Assembly (NCBI GenBank): GCA_964624795.1
Contig: CAZUZS010000017.1
Location: 1-64,000 of the forward strand
DNA from: CAZUZS01 sp964624795
Lineage (GTDB): Bacteria > Calditrichota > Calditrichia > RBG-13-44-9
DNA length: 64,000 nucleotides
Direction: 5' to 3'
Part shown: positions 7,729 to 16,466 of the stretch, piece by piece
How the letters are laid out: every line of letters starts with the position of its first letter
Position numbering within the stretch: the stretch's first letter is position 1
Translations under genes and position numbers: made by a program
Notes under the pieces: generated by a model
Database searches by the model: none
The model's input: only the letters and a program-made list of their open reading frames with translations
What the model was told of the DNA's origin: nothing

Positions 7729-10356
7729 CTATTTCAGAAGGGTCATTTCCCTGGTTTCAGAATATTTTCCGGCTTGCAGGCGATAAATGTAATTGCCGGA
7801 AGCCACTGATTTGCCGGAATTGTCTTTCCCATCCCATGTGACACGATAGCTGCCCGGCGCCTTTTGCTCCCGCACCAGCATCCTCACTTGCTGCCCTAAT
7901 GTATTATAGATGGTAATCCGAACCAGGCTGTTTTCCGGAACGGAATAGGCAATTGTGGTGGTGGGATTAAACGGATTGGGATAATTGGGCTCCAGTCGAA
8001 ATTCAGAAATGATTGCTTGTTGTTCATTCGGTCGAATTTCGGTGAATTGGGCAAGATCCAGTTTATACATGGAGCGGCCATGCGTCCCGATTGCCAGGTA
8101 ATATGCCGTATCATGAATTTTCAGATCATACACCGGCACCATTGGCAAATCGCTGCTGAGATACTGCCAGCTCTGCCCGTAATTGGCGCTGTAATATGCG
8201 CCGAGGTCGGTGCCAATATAGAGATATTGCGGGTAAATGGGATCAACCGCAAAACCGTTTACCGGCGCATCGGGCAAATTGCCGCTGATGTCGGTCCAGT
8301 TTGCTCCTAAGTTCGTAGTCTGGAACACATGCGGCTGCGGGTCCCTCCATTTGAGACCGGAGAAAGTAACGTAGGCAACGTTTTGGTCCGCATGGTCTGG
8401 CACAACGCGAGTCACCCAGCGATAGGGCAAACCGGAAGAAACGTTGCTCCAGTTGGCACCCAGATCGGATGTTACCCACACCCGGCTGTCGGAAGTGCCA
8501 GCCCAGATGATGTTAGAATTTGCAGGTGAAACGGCGATCGTCGTGATGGTTGCGCCTGAAATGGATGTAAGATTTTGGCTGATTGAATTCCAGGAATTTG
8601 CCCCATCTGAAGTGCGATAAACATGATTTGTTCCATAGTACAGAACGTTGTGATCAATGGGATCCATTATCACCGGCGTCGACCAACCAGTCGGCTCATT
8701 CTGATTGATTCCGCTCAGTGCGGTGTGGAAGTGCTGGCCGCCGTCGGTTGATTTCCCCATGTACCCATTTTGCGATTCCGCATAAATAATATTCGGATCG
8801 GCATGATCGACCACAACATAGAAGCCGTCGCCACCGTAAATGTTGTCCCAATCGTTCAAACCCCCGGTTGCGGTGCGGACGGTCCCGTTATCCTGGGTTC
8901 CGCCGTACAATCGCTGGGGATTGTTATGATCCAGTCCGATCTCATAAAATTGCGAAATCGGAAGCTCGGCAACTTTGGTCCAGTTTACCCCGCCGTCGGT
9001 CGAGATATTGATGCCGCCATCATTTCCTTCCAACAGGTAATCAGGATTGGTGGGGTGAAATGCCAGCGCATGATTATCGACATGCAGGCTCGGGGGGCCG
9101 CCGTATCCGTACATGATTGGCCAGTTGGCGCCACCGTCGGTAGAACGCATGAACGATACATCCAGCGCGTAGATAGTATTCGGATCAGTAGGATGCACCC
9201 TGATCTGTCCGAAATACCAGCTAAAACCACCGGTTCCATTTGCAACTTCCTGGTCCGGGTCGGCATTTGTCCAGGTGGTCCCAAAATTAGAAGTTTTGAA
9301 TAAACCCAGGTAATTGCTGCCGTCCGAATAAAGAGCATAAACGATGTCCGGATTTGAATTGCTGATCGCCAGCCCGATTCTGCCCACATTGGTGGCTTGT
9401 GGATTTGGCAATCCATTTGTCGGTCCCAAATAACCCCAGGTGTCGCCGCCATCCAGGCTGCGATAGATACCGCTGGTAGGACCGTAAAGATGACTTCGAG
9501 TGGGGCGGCGAACGCGTTCCCACATCGCGGCAATCAAATGATCAGTGTTATTGGGATCCATCACGATATCGATTGCACCGGTGGAATCGGACACGAACAG
9601 CGATTTGGACCAGGTATCCCCACCGTCGGTGCTGCGGTAAATGCCGCGCTGCGGATTGGGCGCGAAATAAGAGCCTACCGCAGCAAGGAAAACGCGCTGC
9701 GGGTTTGATGGATCCACCAGAATGCGGCCAACCGAAACCGTGCTGTCCAGCCCTTTGAACTGCCAGGTCGCACCTCCATCGGTCGATTTGTAAAGCCCGC
9801 CGCCGGCGAAATTGTTATGTCCTCCGTTTGCTTCTCCGGTTCCCACGTAAATCACATCGGGATTCACTGGGTCAATGCCGATATCTCCAATCGTCACATT
9901 CGCCTGATCATCAAAAATTGGCGTCCAGGTATTTCCCATATCAGTGGATTTAAAAACGCCTCCTGTTGCTGCGCCGGCATAGACTATATTCGGATTCTGC
10001 GGATTGAATTCAATATCGATGACCCGCCCTTCAATATTTGTCGGGCCGGCAAACTGCACCTGCTGCACTTTTGTTGCCGGCGCTTCCGCCCGCATTTGCT
10101 GTGCTTTCTGCATTGCCGCCTTGAAAGCTGACTGATCCGCTTTCCAATAGGGAAAAGTCCGTTGCAGCCATCCCCACTCGGAAGGATCTTGCTCCGGACC
10201 TCTTTCGGATTTCCCCTCCTGTTCCGGAGCCCTGAGTTGAGCGGATTGTTGTGGATTTGACTGCCTGGTAAAATAGAAAACGCCGCTGGTCAGAAGAACC
10301 ATGGATAGAATAATATAGCTGAACACCGGTTTCTTCAATAAAAATTTGCCCTTCAT
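7729..10356 (-). CDS. Secreted Asp-box (BNR/sortilin-like) beta-propeller protein with sorting domain
   Basis: 875 residues; ATG preceded by GGAG. An N-terminal hydrophobic segment (about 12-30) acts as signal or anchor. About a dozen Asp-box repeats of the form S-T-D-G-G-x-T-W (for example KSTDGGATW, RSTDGGDTW) run through residues 100-750, as in VPS10/sortilin-type and glycosidase-like propellers. The C-terminus is a type IX sorting domain: PNYPNPFNPTTTIAY, then LGQQVRML, a GNYIYRLQAG turn and a final REMTLLK. The protein is probably exported across the outer membrane and anchored or released there. The propeller gives no catalytic clue, so the ligand or substrate is unknown. Convergent with the patatin gene, 80 bases apart. 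Confidence 0.85.
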   Translation of the reverse strand: MKGKFLLKKPVFSYIILSMVLLTSGVFYFTRQSNPQQSAQLRAPEQEGKSERGPEQDPSEWGWLQRTFPYWKADQSAFKAAMQKAQQMRAEAPATKVQQVQFAGPTNIEGRVIDIEFNPQNPNIVYAGAATGGVFKSTDMGNTWTPIFDDQANVTIGDIGIDPVNPDVIYVGTGEANGGHNNFAGGGLYKSTDGGATWQFKGLDSTVSVGRILVDPSNPQRVFLAAVGSYFAPNPQRGIYRSTDGGDTWSKSLFVSDSTGAIDIVMDPNNTDHLIAAMWERVRRPTRSHLYGPTSGIYRSLDGGDTWGYLGPTNGLPNPQATNVGRIGLAISNSNPDIVYALYSDGSNYLGLFKTSNFGTTWTNADPDQEVANGTGGFSWYFGQIRVHPTDPNTIYALDVSFMRSTDGGANWPIMYGYGGPPSLHVDNHALAFHPTNPDYLLEGNDGGINISTDGGVNWTKVAELPISQFYEIGLDHNNPQRLYGGTQDNGTVRTATGGLNDWDNIYGGDGFYVVVDHADPNIIYAESQNGYMGKSTDGGQHFHTALSGINQNEPTGWSTPVIMDPIDHNVLYYGTNHVYRTSDGANSWNSISQNLTSISGATITTIAVSPANSNIIWAGTSDSRVWVTSDLGANWSNVSSGLPYRWVTRVVPDHADQNVAYVTFSGLKWRDPQPHVFQTTNLGANWTDISGNLPDAPVNGFAVDPIYPQYLYIGTDLGAYYSANYGQSWQYLSSDLPMVPVYDLKIHDTAYYLAIGTHGRSMYKLDLAQFTEIRPNEQQAIISEFRLEPNYPNPFNPTTTIAYSVPENSLVRITIYNTLGQQVRMLVREQKAPGSYRVTWDGKDNSGKSVASGNYIYRLQAGKYSETREMTLLK

Positions 10357-10474
10357 AAATATCTCCTTAGCCCCTTAAATTAGAAAGGTTCAGTGAATCG
10401 CTCCGCAATAAAGCAGAATTTCGTCAATATAATTTAAGATATATGAGAAGGCTAACAGAAATTTAATGGGGAGA

Positions 10475-11302
10475 TCACTTTGCAGGGGGACCCTTTTGAC
10501 GGATGGCAGCTACATCGCTGGCAGTAATAGTCGGAGCATTATTTCCCCAACTGGTGCGTTCATGGTTAATCACCGCCGCAATTTCATTATTCGAAAGCTG
10601 ATCCGCCCAGGCGGGCATCTGCGCCTGGTATGCAACACCATTAATCGTGCTTCCCTGCTTTCCGAATAAAACAGTCCTTATCTGTTCGGTGGGATCTTTG
10701 GCAGTCACTACCGGATCGCCCGCCAGCGGAGGAAACAAGTTTGGCAAACCCTGGCCGTTATTCTGATGGCAACTCGCGCAACTTGTCCTGTACAACTGCC
10801 CTCCCATTGCAGTCGCGGATTCTTTAACTTCTTCGCCTTCGGACTGCTGTTCCGCAGCCGGCTTTCGATAGGTTGGTGTGTCTGCATATTTTGCGCCCGG
10901 TTTCCATTGCTCCACAGCGTAATACATCGCCCAGGCAGCAATTAAAATAAGGATGACCCACGCCCAGGTTGGTACCGGCGCTGGTGTCTCCGCCCTGGTC
11001 GGTTCCCATTTTTCTTCATAAGCGCCCCCGTACGCATTCACCAGCACACTAATTTTGCCCTCAACAACATCATTTTCGCTCAAACCGTCGACCGCAATTC
11101 CGGGGCCGTTGCGCACCTCAAACGGGATCTTCCGCACGCCGCGATGACCGGATTGATCAGTAGCCACAATCCGCAAAACATGCGGCCCATCATCCAGCGA
11201 ATTCGTATCAAGCTCAAATTTTCCTGGTGGACGGTAAGTCGCGATAGGCTCCGGATCGTCATCCAGATACACTATAATCTTGTTGGCATCTATCTCATCC
11301 AC
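10475..11302 (-). CDS. cbb3 oxidase-associated monoheme cytochrome c with N-terminal Ig-like domain (CcoP substitute)
   Basis: 275 residues, GTG start; an in-frame TGA lies just upstream and AAGGA sits about 10 bases before the GTG. Residues about 5-95 look like a beta-sandwich (Ig/Big-like) domain, 112-131 form one membrane helix, and a class I cytochrome c follows with CASCH at 175-179. Its last 80 residues closely repeat the end of the upstream CcoO fusion (INGV-Y-A-MP, then VNHERTSWGNNAPT), so the heme domain is a duplicate. It is the last gene of the oxidase operon, 11 bases after the previous stop. It probably delivers electrons to the oxidase in place of the diheme CcoP. With no signal peptide, the Ig-like part should stay in the cytoplasm, which is odd. 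Confidence 0.85.
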   Translation of the reverse strand: MDEIDANKIIVYLDDDPEPIATYRPPGKFELDTNSLDDGPHVLRIVATDQSGHRGVRKIPFEVRNGPGIAVDGLSENDVVEGKISVLVNAYGGAYEEKWEPTRAETPAPVPTWAWVILILIAAWAMYYAVEQWKPGAKYADTPTYRKPAAEQQSEGEEVKESATAMGGQLYRTSCASCHQNNGQGLPNLFPPLAGDPVVTAKDPTEQIRTVLFGKQGSTINGVAYQAQMPAWADQLSNNEIAAVINHERTSWGNNAPTITASDVAAIRQKGPPAK

Positions 11303-11313
11303 AACCTTGTTCC

Positions 11314-11544
11314 TTAGCCAGAGAAGTCATCCTTCAATATCACTCTTTTTATATGATTTTCATCTTTTTCTTTTGGTTGAACAAAATATTTAATGAGAAG
11401 GAACAGGGAAACAATCACGACCAATACGGAAACTGCGACAATGATATAATCGGGAATGCCCTGCGGCGAAGCCAGCCGGCCCTTGGGTGATTTCGAAAAT
11501 TCGGTCTGCAGCAAAAAAATATGTAATAAAAAATCAAGAATCAT
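11314..11544 (-). CDS. Small single-span membrane protein of the cbb3 oxidase operon
   Basis: 76 residues with one membrane helix (about 30-51) followed by a charged tail (KEKDENHIKR). The start overlaps the ccoO-fusion stop as ATGA and the gene ends 11 bases before the cytochrome gene, so it is translationally linked to the oxidase. By position and size it could play the part of CcoQ/FixQ (stabilising the complex), but no sequence motif proves that. Confidence 0.65.
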   Translation of the reverse strand: MILDFLLHIFLLQTEFSKSPKGRLASPQGIPDYIIVAVSVLVVIVSLFLLIKYFVQPKEKDENHIKRVILKDDFSG

Positions 11545-12560
11545 TTTTCCTGGCCTTTCGATTTTCCTGCTTGAATGATTTCCTTAACCTGCTGAACCGT
11601 AACTGTGGGCGCATTGTTGCCCCAACTTGTCCGCTCATGGTTTACTACCGCAGCTATCTGTTCAGCCGTCAGCATATTCAGATGGGAAGGCATGGAAGCG
11701 GCATATTTCACCCCATTGATGGTTTTGCCCTGCAGGCCGAATACGACAATACCGACATGTTCTGCCGGGTCGCTGGCAGTAACAACCGGGTCTCCCTTCA
11801 GCGGCGGAAAAGTTGAAGGAATGCCCTCCCCGTTGCTCTGATGACAACTGGCACAATAGGAATTATAAACCTGATCGCCCAATTGGCTTTCTGTAGACTG
11901 GCCTCCTGCAGTTGAACCTTGTGAGGCTGTCTGCCCAGAAGCATATTCGGCAGTTTGCATTCCTTCTATGGGAAGCTGTTTGCGCGACAGAATATAGGCA
12001 ACCAGATCCCGGGCCTTTTGAGTAGCGACAACTTTTCCCGCAGACGGCGCGTAACCTTTGGGAACCGGCACTATGATGTCGCCAGAATCGGGATTTTGCT
12101 TAATTTCGAACAGCCAGGGATAGGCCTGCATCACTGAAACCTTGACCACCGCCCGCGGATCGTACAAATGGATGTAATTCCAGATATCACTGGATTGGCG
12201 ATTTCCCACATTGCTTAAATCGGGGCCGGTACGCTCTGTTCCAAGAAGCTCCGGTGTCATCCGCCAGAAATCCAGGGGAGCCAAAAGCGCAAAATCTCCC
12301 GGCGCCGACGGACGCCCAAAAGGCTGATCCTCCTTTAATGGACGAACCTGTTGCGTATGACAATAGGAACATCCCTCCGAAATATAGATTTCGAAGCCGC
12401 GTTCTTCCTGCGCAGTCAACTGTTTCATGCCTGGCAACGGTTTGTTATTATCCTTCACCCATGTCGCCGGGCCAACTGCGATAATGATGCTCAGCGCAAC
12501 AAATCCGAAAAAGACTACTGCAAAATGCAGGCGATGATTTTCGTGGAAATTCAGTTTCAT
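11541..12560 (-). CDS. ccoO: cbb3-type cytochrome c oxidase subunit II fused to a second cytochrome c domain
   Basis: 339 residues. Residues 1-195 are CcoO/FixO: an N-terminal membrane anchor (about 11-30), the heme c site CSYCH at 64-68 followed by TQQVRP, and the family's DLSNVGNR region. After a Ser/Gly/Gln-rich linker (about 200-228) comes an extra class I cytochrome c domain with CASCH at 236-240 and a likely axial Met290. Canonical CcoO is about 200 residues with one heme, so this is a diheme fusion. The ATG overlaps the ccoN stop by four bases (ATGA). It probably relays electrons from the membrane pool or a soluble cytochrome to the binuclear centre of CcoN. Confidence 0.92.
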   Translation of the reverse strand: MKLNFHENHRLHFAVVFFGFVALSIIIAVGPATWVKDNNKPLPGMKQLTAQEERGFEIYISEGCSYCHTQQVRPLKEDQPFGRPSAPGDFALLAPLDFWRMTPELLGTERTGPDLSNVGNRQSSDIWNYIHLYDPRAVVKVSVMQAYPWLFEIKQNPDSGDIIVPVPKGYAPSAGKVVATQKARDLVAYILSRKQLPIEGMQTAEYASGQTASQGSTAGGQSTESQLGDQVYNSYCASCHQSNGEGIPSTFPPLKGDPVVTASDPAEHVGIVVFGLQGKTINGVKYAASMPSHLNMLTAEQIAAVVNHERTSWGNNAPTVTVQQVKEIIQAGKSKGQEK

Positions 12561-13972
12561 GCCACTTCACCTGCCGTTTCCGTCACCGCTACAGCTTCTG
12601 TTTCCGGTCGCATTCGCCAGACATTGAAGGCGAAAACCAGGTGGGATATAAACATCAGGCTTCCCCCGATGGCCCGCCACAACCAAAAGGGCGCCATCAA
12701 CTCAACTGATTTGACAAATGGCGCTCCGGACATCCATGACTGCCCTTGCGCTGTTCCGCCGATCATGAGAGCAAATCCGTAAATCAGAACGCCAACCAGT
12801 GCAAACCAGAAATGGACGCCGATGAGCAGATGCGGCGGCTCTTTTCCGGTAAGCCGCGGCAGCAGGCTGTAAATTCCGCCCCAAATAAGAAATGTGACAA
12901 ATCCAAACATCGTCATGTGGGAGTGTGCAATCGTAAAATTGGTAAAATGCCAGATTTTATTAGTTGAACGAAATGCTTCAAAAGTCCCCTGGCCGGAAGC
13001 AATAAAATAATACAAAACGCCTACCAGAATGAACGGCAGAGAGTAGCTGCGGGCAATCGTTCTGCCGCTCCCCCGCATTGTCAGCAGAAAATTGCCGGTT
13101 CCCGCAAAAACCGGGATAAACATCCCGACGCTGAAGATAATACCTACCGTCTGCAGCCACCATGGAATGGGACTGAAAACAAAATGGTGCGCACCGATCA
13201 GCGAATAAAATACCATTTGCGTCCAGAAGGCCAACACTCCCAATGAATAGGAATAAATCGGCTTGTTCAGCAATTTAGGCAAAAAGTAATAGGTAAGTCC
13301 CAGTACCATTGGGGTGAACCACATCCCTACGCCCATGTGCATGTAATATCCCTGAATTACCGTTTCTCCCAGGCCATGCTGGTACCATGGAAGGTAAGCA
13401 AAAATGACCAGCGTAGTCGTCCAAAACAGGGCACCCAGGATATACCAATTGGAAATGTAAACTTCCTTTGTACTTCGATGGGCAACTGTCTGGTAAAGAT
13501 TGTAGGTCATCAAAATTATGGCAATTGCAAAAACTGCTTCTACCGGCCAAATGAATTCCCGGTATTCCTGCGCTCCATTGTTCACTCCGTTAAATAGAAA
13601 AAGCACCCCCGCCAGCACAGAGATGTTGATTAAAATCAGGCTCCACCAGGCGAGAGGAAAACTGAAAAGTTTCTTCTGGGATGTACGGGGAACAACATAC
13701 AGCGCCAGCGCTAACATGCCGAGTGAACCCCATCCCCAGAAAACGACGTTAGTATGAATCGGCCGCAACCGGCCAAAGGACAACCAGGGATGGACTCCCA
13801 GGTCGGGATAGGCAAGCCGTATTCCCAAATATTCCCCAACGAGGGTGCCAAATACCAGCCAGAAAGTGGCAAAGCCGACATAAGCATAAATCAGCCGGGT
13901 TAGACTAAAATCTTCATCGATAATACTATCAATATGGGTTTTTGCAACTGCGATCGGGCGGTTAACGGGCAT
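12557..13972 (-). CDS. ccoN: cbb3-type cytochrome c oxidase catalytic subunit I
   Basis: 471 residues from ATG 13972; an in-frame extension to 14068 exists but gives an atypical leader, while MPVNRPIAVAK gives the usual CcoN length. About 12 membrane helices. Heme and copper ligand regions are visible: RPIHTNVVFWGWG, YYMHMGVGMWFTP, IGAHHFVFSP and TIAHSHMTMFGFV. This is the high-affinity terminal oxidase subunit that reduces oxygen at a heme b3-CuB centre. First gene of a four-gene operon with overlapping reading frames, pointing to microaerobic respiration. No FNR-type box was recognised upstream. Confidence 0.95.
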   Translation of the reverse strand: MPVNRPIAVAKTHIDSIIDEDFSLTRLIYAYVGFATFWLVFGTLVGEYLGIRLAYPDLGVHPWLSFGRLRPIHTNVVFWGWGSLGMLALALYVVPRTSQKKLFSFPLAWWSLILINISVLAGVLFLFNGVNNGAQEYREFIWPVEAVFAIAIILMTYNLYQTVAHRSTKEVYISNWYILGALFWTTTLVIFAYLPWYQHGLGETVIQGYYMHMGVGMWFTPMVLGLTYYFLPKLLNKPIYSYSLGVLAFWTQMVFYSLIGAHHFVFSPIPWWLQTVGIIFSVGMFIPVFAGTGNFLLTMRGSGRTIARSYSLPFILVGVLYYFIASGQGTFEAFRSTNKIWHFTNFTIAHSHMTMFGFVTFLIWGGIYSLLPRLTGKEPPHLLIGVHFWFALVGVLIYGFALMIGGTAQGQSWMSGAPFVKSVELMAPFWLWRAIGGSLMFISHLVFAFNVWRMRPETEAVAVTETAGEVA

Positions 13973-14554
13973 AAGGCATCTTTTCTTGAGTTGATAAAAT
14001 TCCGATAATTTATAATGAAAGCCGGGAATAAATTCACTACTGAAATGACGAGCTGACAAACGCAGCAATCCTTCCGGATTCTGCTGGTTTCATTCTTAGA
14101 ACAGGTATTTGTTAATCTTAATGATTTAAAACCACACGCGACAAAAACATACCACGAAAACGATAAATACGCAAAATGAAGAAATAATGAAGATGCCCTT
14201 CAGAACAATAGATACCTCGATTATTTTCCGGAGGAATGATTCGAAGCTGCTTGTATTTGACCCGGAAAAAGAGATACCTTCCCGGGCATTGAAAATATGA
14301 AGGCGCAATCGGCCAGTGGGAACTGATTTGCGTCACAAAATCTATAAAAAGTTAATTCGACAATACATGGGGATACTTATTGGGAGAAAAGATTTCAGCA
14401 TCGACAGCAGGTGCAACAAATGATGAATCAGAAATATTAGCCGGAGAGCGCGATTTTACACTGAAGGGTGTGGTATCGAGATTGCCGGTGCCCGGCAGTA
14501 ACTTTAATAGAACAACAATAGATCGGAACAAAATTAGATCCCGGAGCAGAAGAA
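13973..14554. other. Intergenic region between divergent ccoN and DedA genes
   Basis: About 580 bases with no convincing gene. It holds the start region of the oxidase operon (minus) and of the DedA gene (plus). A bulged hairpin (CAGCAATCC, then GGATTCTGCTG, about 14061-14086) and the weak dyad TTAATC-TTAAT-GATTTAA near 14113-14130 are visible, but neither matches a regulator site I know. Confidence 0.45.
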
Positions 14555-15211
14555 ATGCATCAGCTACCACAATCACTTCAGGCCATCGCACCGCTACTGC
14601 ACACCGTAACTCCATACCTCGATAAATACGGCTACATCGCTATTTTTCTTGCCGTTATGCTGGAGGATTTCGGCCTGCCGGTTCCCGGCGAAACCATGCT
14701 TATTGCCGGTGCCATATTCTCCTCCGTCGGAAATTTTCACATCGTGTGGATTCTGCTGCTGGGCATTTGCGGCGCAGTAATTGGCGATAACATCGGCTAT
14801 GCAATCGGCTATTTCGGTGGAAGGAAGCTTGCCGCAAAGTATGGCAAATACTTCTTCCTGAATGAACCACGTTTGCGCAAAGTAGAATTGTTCTTTATCA
14901 ATCATGGTGGAAAAGTGGTTGTGATTGCCAGATTCGTCGAAGGACTCAGGCAATTCAATGGGATTGTGGCCGGCATCGGAAAGATGCGATGGCCAATATT
15001 TCTAATATACAATGCCGCTGGCGCGATTCTTTGGGTTTCCTTTTGGGCGGGAACTGCCTATTATCTGGGTGATAAGCTGGGCCTGATAATCCACGCTTTC
15101 AAAAGCTTTGAGCTGCTATTCTTGGCCGGATTGGGAATTCTTGTTTTAGGTTTAATTGTTTTTATTCTTGCAGGAAAGGCCAAAAGGCGACATAAACCGG
15201 GCAACGATTGA
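14555..15211 (+). CDS. DedA/VTT-family membrane protein
   Basis: 218 residues, ATG start. The DedA signature region is clear: EDFGLPVPGETMLIAGA (about 36-52), then GDNIGYAIGYFGGRK and the conserved Arg in IARFVEGLRQFNGIVAG. It has several membrane and re-entrant helices and a short basic C-terminus. DedA proteins act in membrane homeostasis, and some members flip undecaprenyl phosphate or phosphatidylethanolamine; which lipid applies here cannot be told. It stands alone between the oxidase operon and the aminotransferase. Confidence 0.92.
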   Translation: MHQLPQSLQAIAPLLHTVTPYLDKYGYIAIFLAVMLEDFGLPVPGETMLIAGAIFSSVGNFHIVWILLLGICGAVIGDNIGYAIGYFGGRKLAAKYGKYFFLNEPRLRKVELFFINHGGKVVVIARFVEGLRQFNGIVAGIGKMRWPIFLIYNAAGAILWVSFWAGTAYYLGDKLGLIIHAFKSFELLFLAGLGILVLGLIVFILAGKAKRRHKPGND

Positions 15212-15347
15212 GAGCCTTTCATTTCTCTTCTTTCCTCGATTCACAAAGCGCCACCTTTTTTGTTGATTGTTTTAATTTTCTGATTTTATTATATTTTTTG
15301 GCTTATTATGAACGAGATATGAAACTACTTGTCTGATGGAGGAATTC

Positions 15348-16442
15348 ATGAATATCCAGATGGTGGATTTAAAAAGGCAGTATCATAACTACAAAACAGA
15401 ATTTGATGCTGCGGTTGCCGGGGTTTTGGAGTCGTGCCAGTTTATCAACGGGCCTGATGTAAAACTTCTGGCGGAGGAAATGCAGGAATTCCTGCAAGTC
15501 AAATACGCCATCCCTTGCGCCAGTGGAACCGACGCTTTGCAGGTGGCACTGATGGCCCTGGACATCAAACCGGGTGAGGAAGTTATTACTACCCCATTTA
15601 CCTTTGTGGCAACCGCAGAGACGATTGCCCTGCTCGGCGCAAAGCCGGTTTACGTGGATATTGATAGCAAGACCTATAATATCGATCCTTCACTGATTGA
15701 GGCCGCCATAACTTCTAAGACCCGGGCTATTATCCCGGTACATCTGTATGGCCAGTCTGCTGACATGGATCCCATCATGAAAATAGCAGCAAAACACGGA
15801 ATCGCGGTTATCGAGGACGCCGCGCAGGCAGTGGGTTCAAGATACAAAGGCAAACCGGTCTGCTCAATCGGTGATCTGAGCTGCATTTCATTCTTTCCGA
15901 GCAAAAATCTCGGGGCGTATGGCGATGCCGGGATGGTCGCAACCAACAACCAGGCACTCGCCGAAAAGGTCGGCATGATTGCCAACCACGGCTCGCGGGT
16001 CCGCTACAAACATGAGATTCTGGGCGTGAACAGCCGGCTGGATACCTTGCAGGCCGCAATTCTGCGAGTAAAATTGAAATACCTGGAGGAGTGGAACCGC
16101 AAACGGCGGGAAGCCGCCCAATTTTACAATGCGGGCTTTTCCGGAACTAAAATCCGGACCCCTTTCGTGGCAGATTTCGCCGAACACATCTATCACCAAT
16201 ATACCATCCAGGTGGACAACCGCGATTCGCTGCAAAAATTATTAAATGAAAAAGGCATTCCCAACGCCATACATTATCCCATTCCACTGCATTTGCAGCC
16301 GGCGTTCCACAACGGTTCACTGAATTTCCCTGTTGCCGAGCAAATATCAGCAAGGGTTATTTCCCTGCCGATGCACCCTGATTTGACGCATGAAGAACAG
16401 GATTATATCATTAGTGCCATCAGAAAATTCCTGGGCGAATAG
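15348..16442 (+). CDS. DegT/DnrJ/EryC1/StrS-family sugar aminotransferase
   Basis: 364 residues from ATG 15348, preferred to ATG 15336 because GGAGG at 15338-15342 sits 5 bases before it. This is a PLP-dependent fold type I enzyme. The PLP lysine is in FFPSKNLGAYGDAG, with EDAAQAVGSRYKG and the GTDALQVAL phosphate loop upstream. The family transfers an amino group, usually from glutamate, to a keto-sugar nucleotide; the N-terminus MVDLKRQY and overall sequence resemble the WbpE/WlbC group that makes 2,3-diamino sugars for O-antigen. No other sugar-nucleotide gene lies next to it, so the substrate is open. serS follows after 24 bases. Confidence 0.9.
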   Translation: MNIQMVDLKRQYHNYKTEFDAAVAGVLESCQFINGPDVKLLAEEMQEFLQVKYAIPCASGTDALQVALMALDIKPGEEVITTPFTFVATAETIALLGAKPVYVDIDSKTYNIDPSLIEAAITSKTRAIIPVHLYGQSADMDPIMKIAAKHGIAVIEDAAQAVGSRYKGKPVCSIGDLSCISFFPSKNLGAYGDAGMVATNNQALAEKVGMIANHGSRVRYKHEILGVNSRLDTLQAAILRVKLKYLEEWNRKRREAAQFYNAGFSGTKIRTPFVADFAEHIYHQYTIQVDNRDSLQKLLNEKGIPNAIHYPIPLHLQPAFHNGSLNFPVAEQISARVISLPMHPDLTHEEQDYIISAIRKFLGE

Positions 16443-16466
16443 GCTTCCCGAAACAAAGGAGAGACA

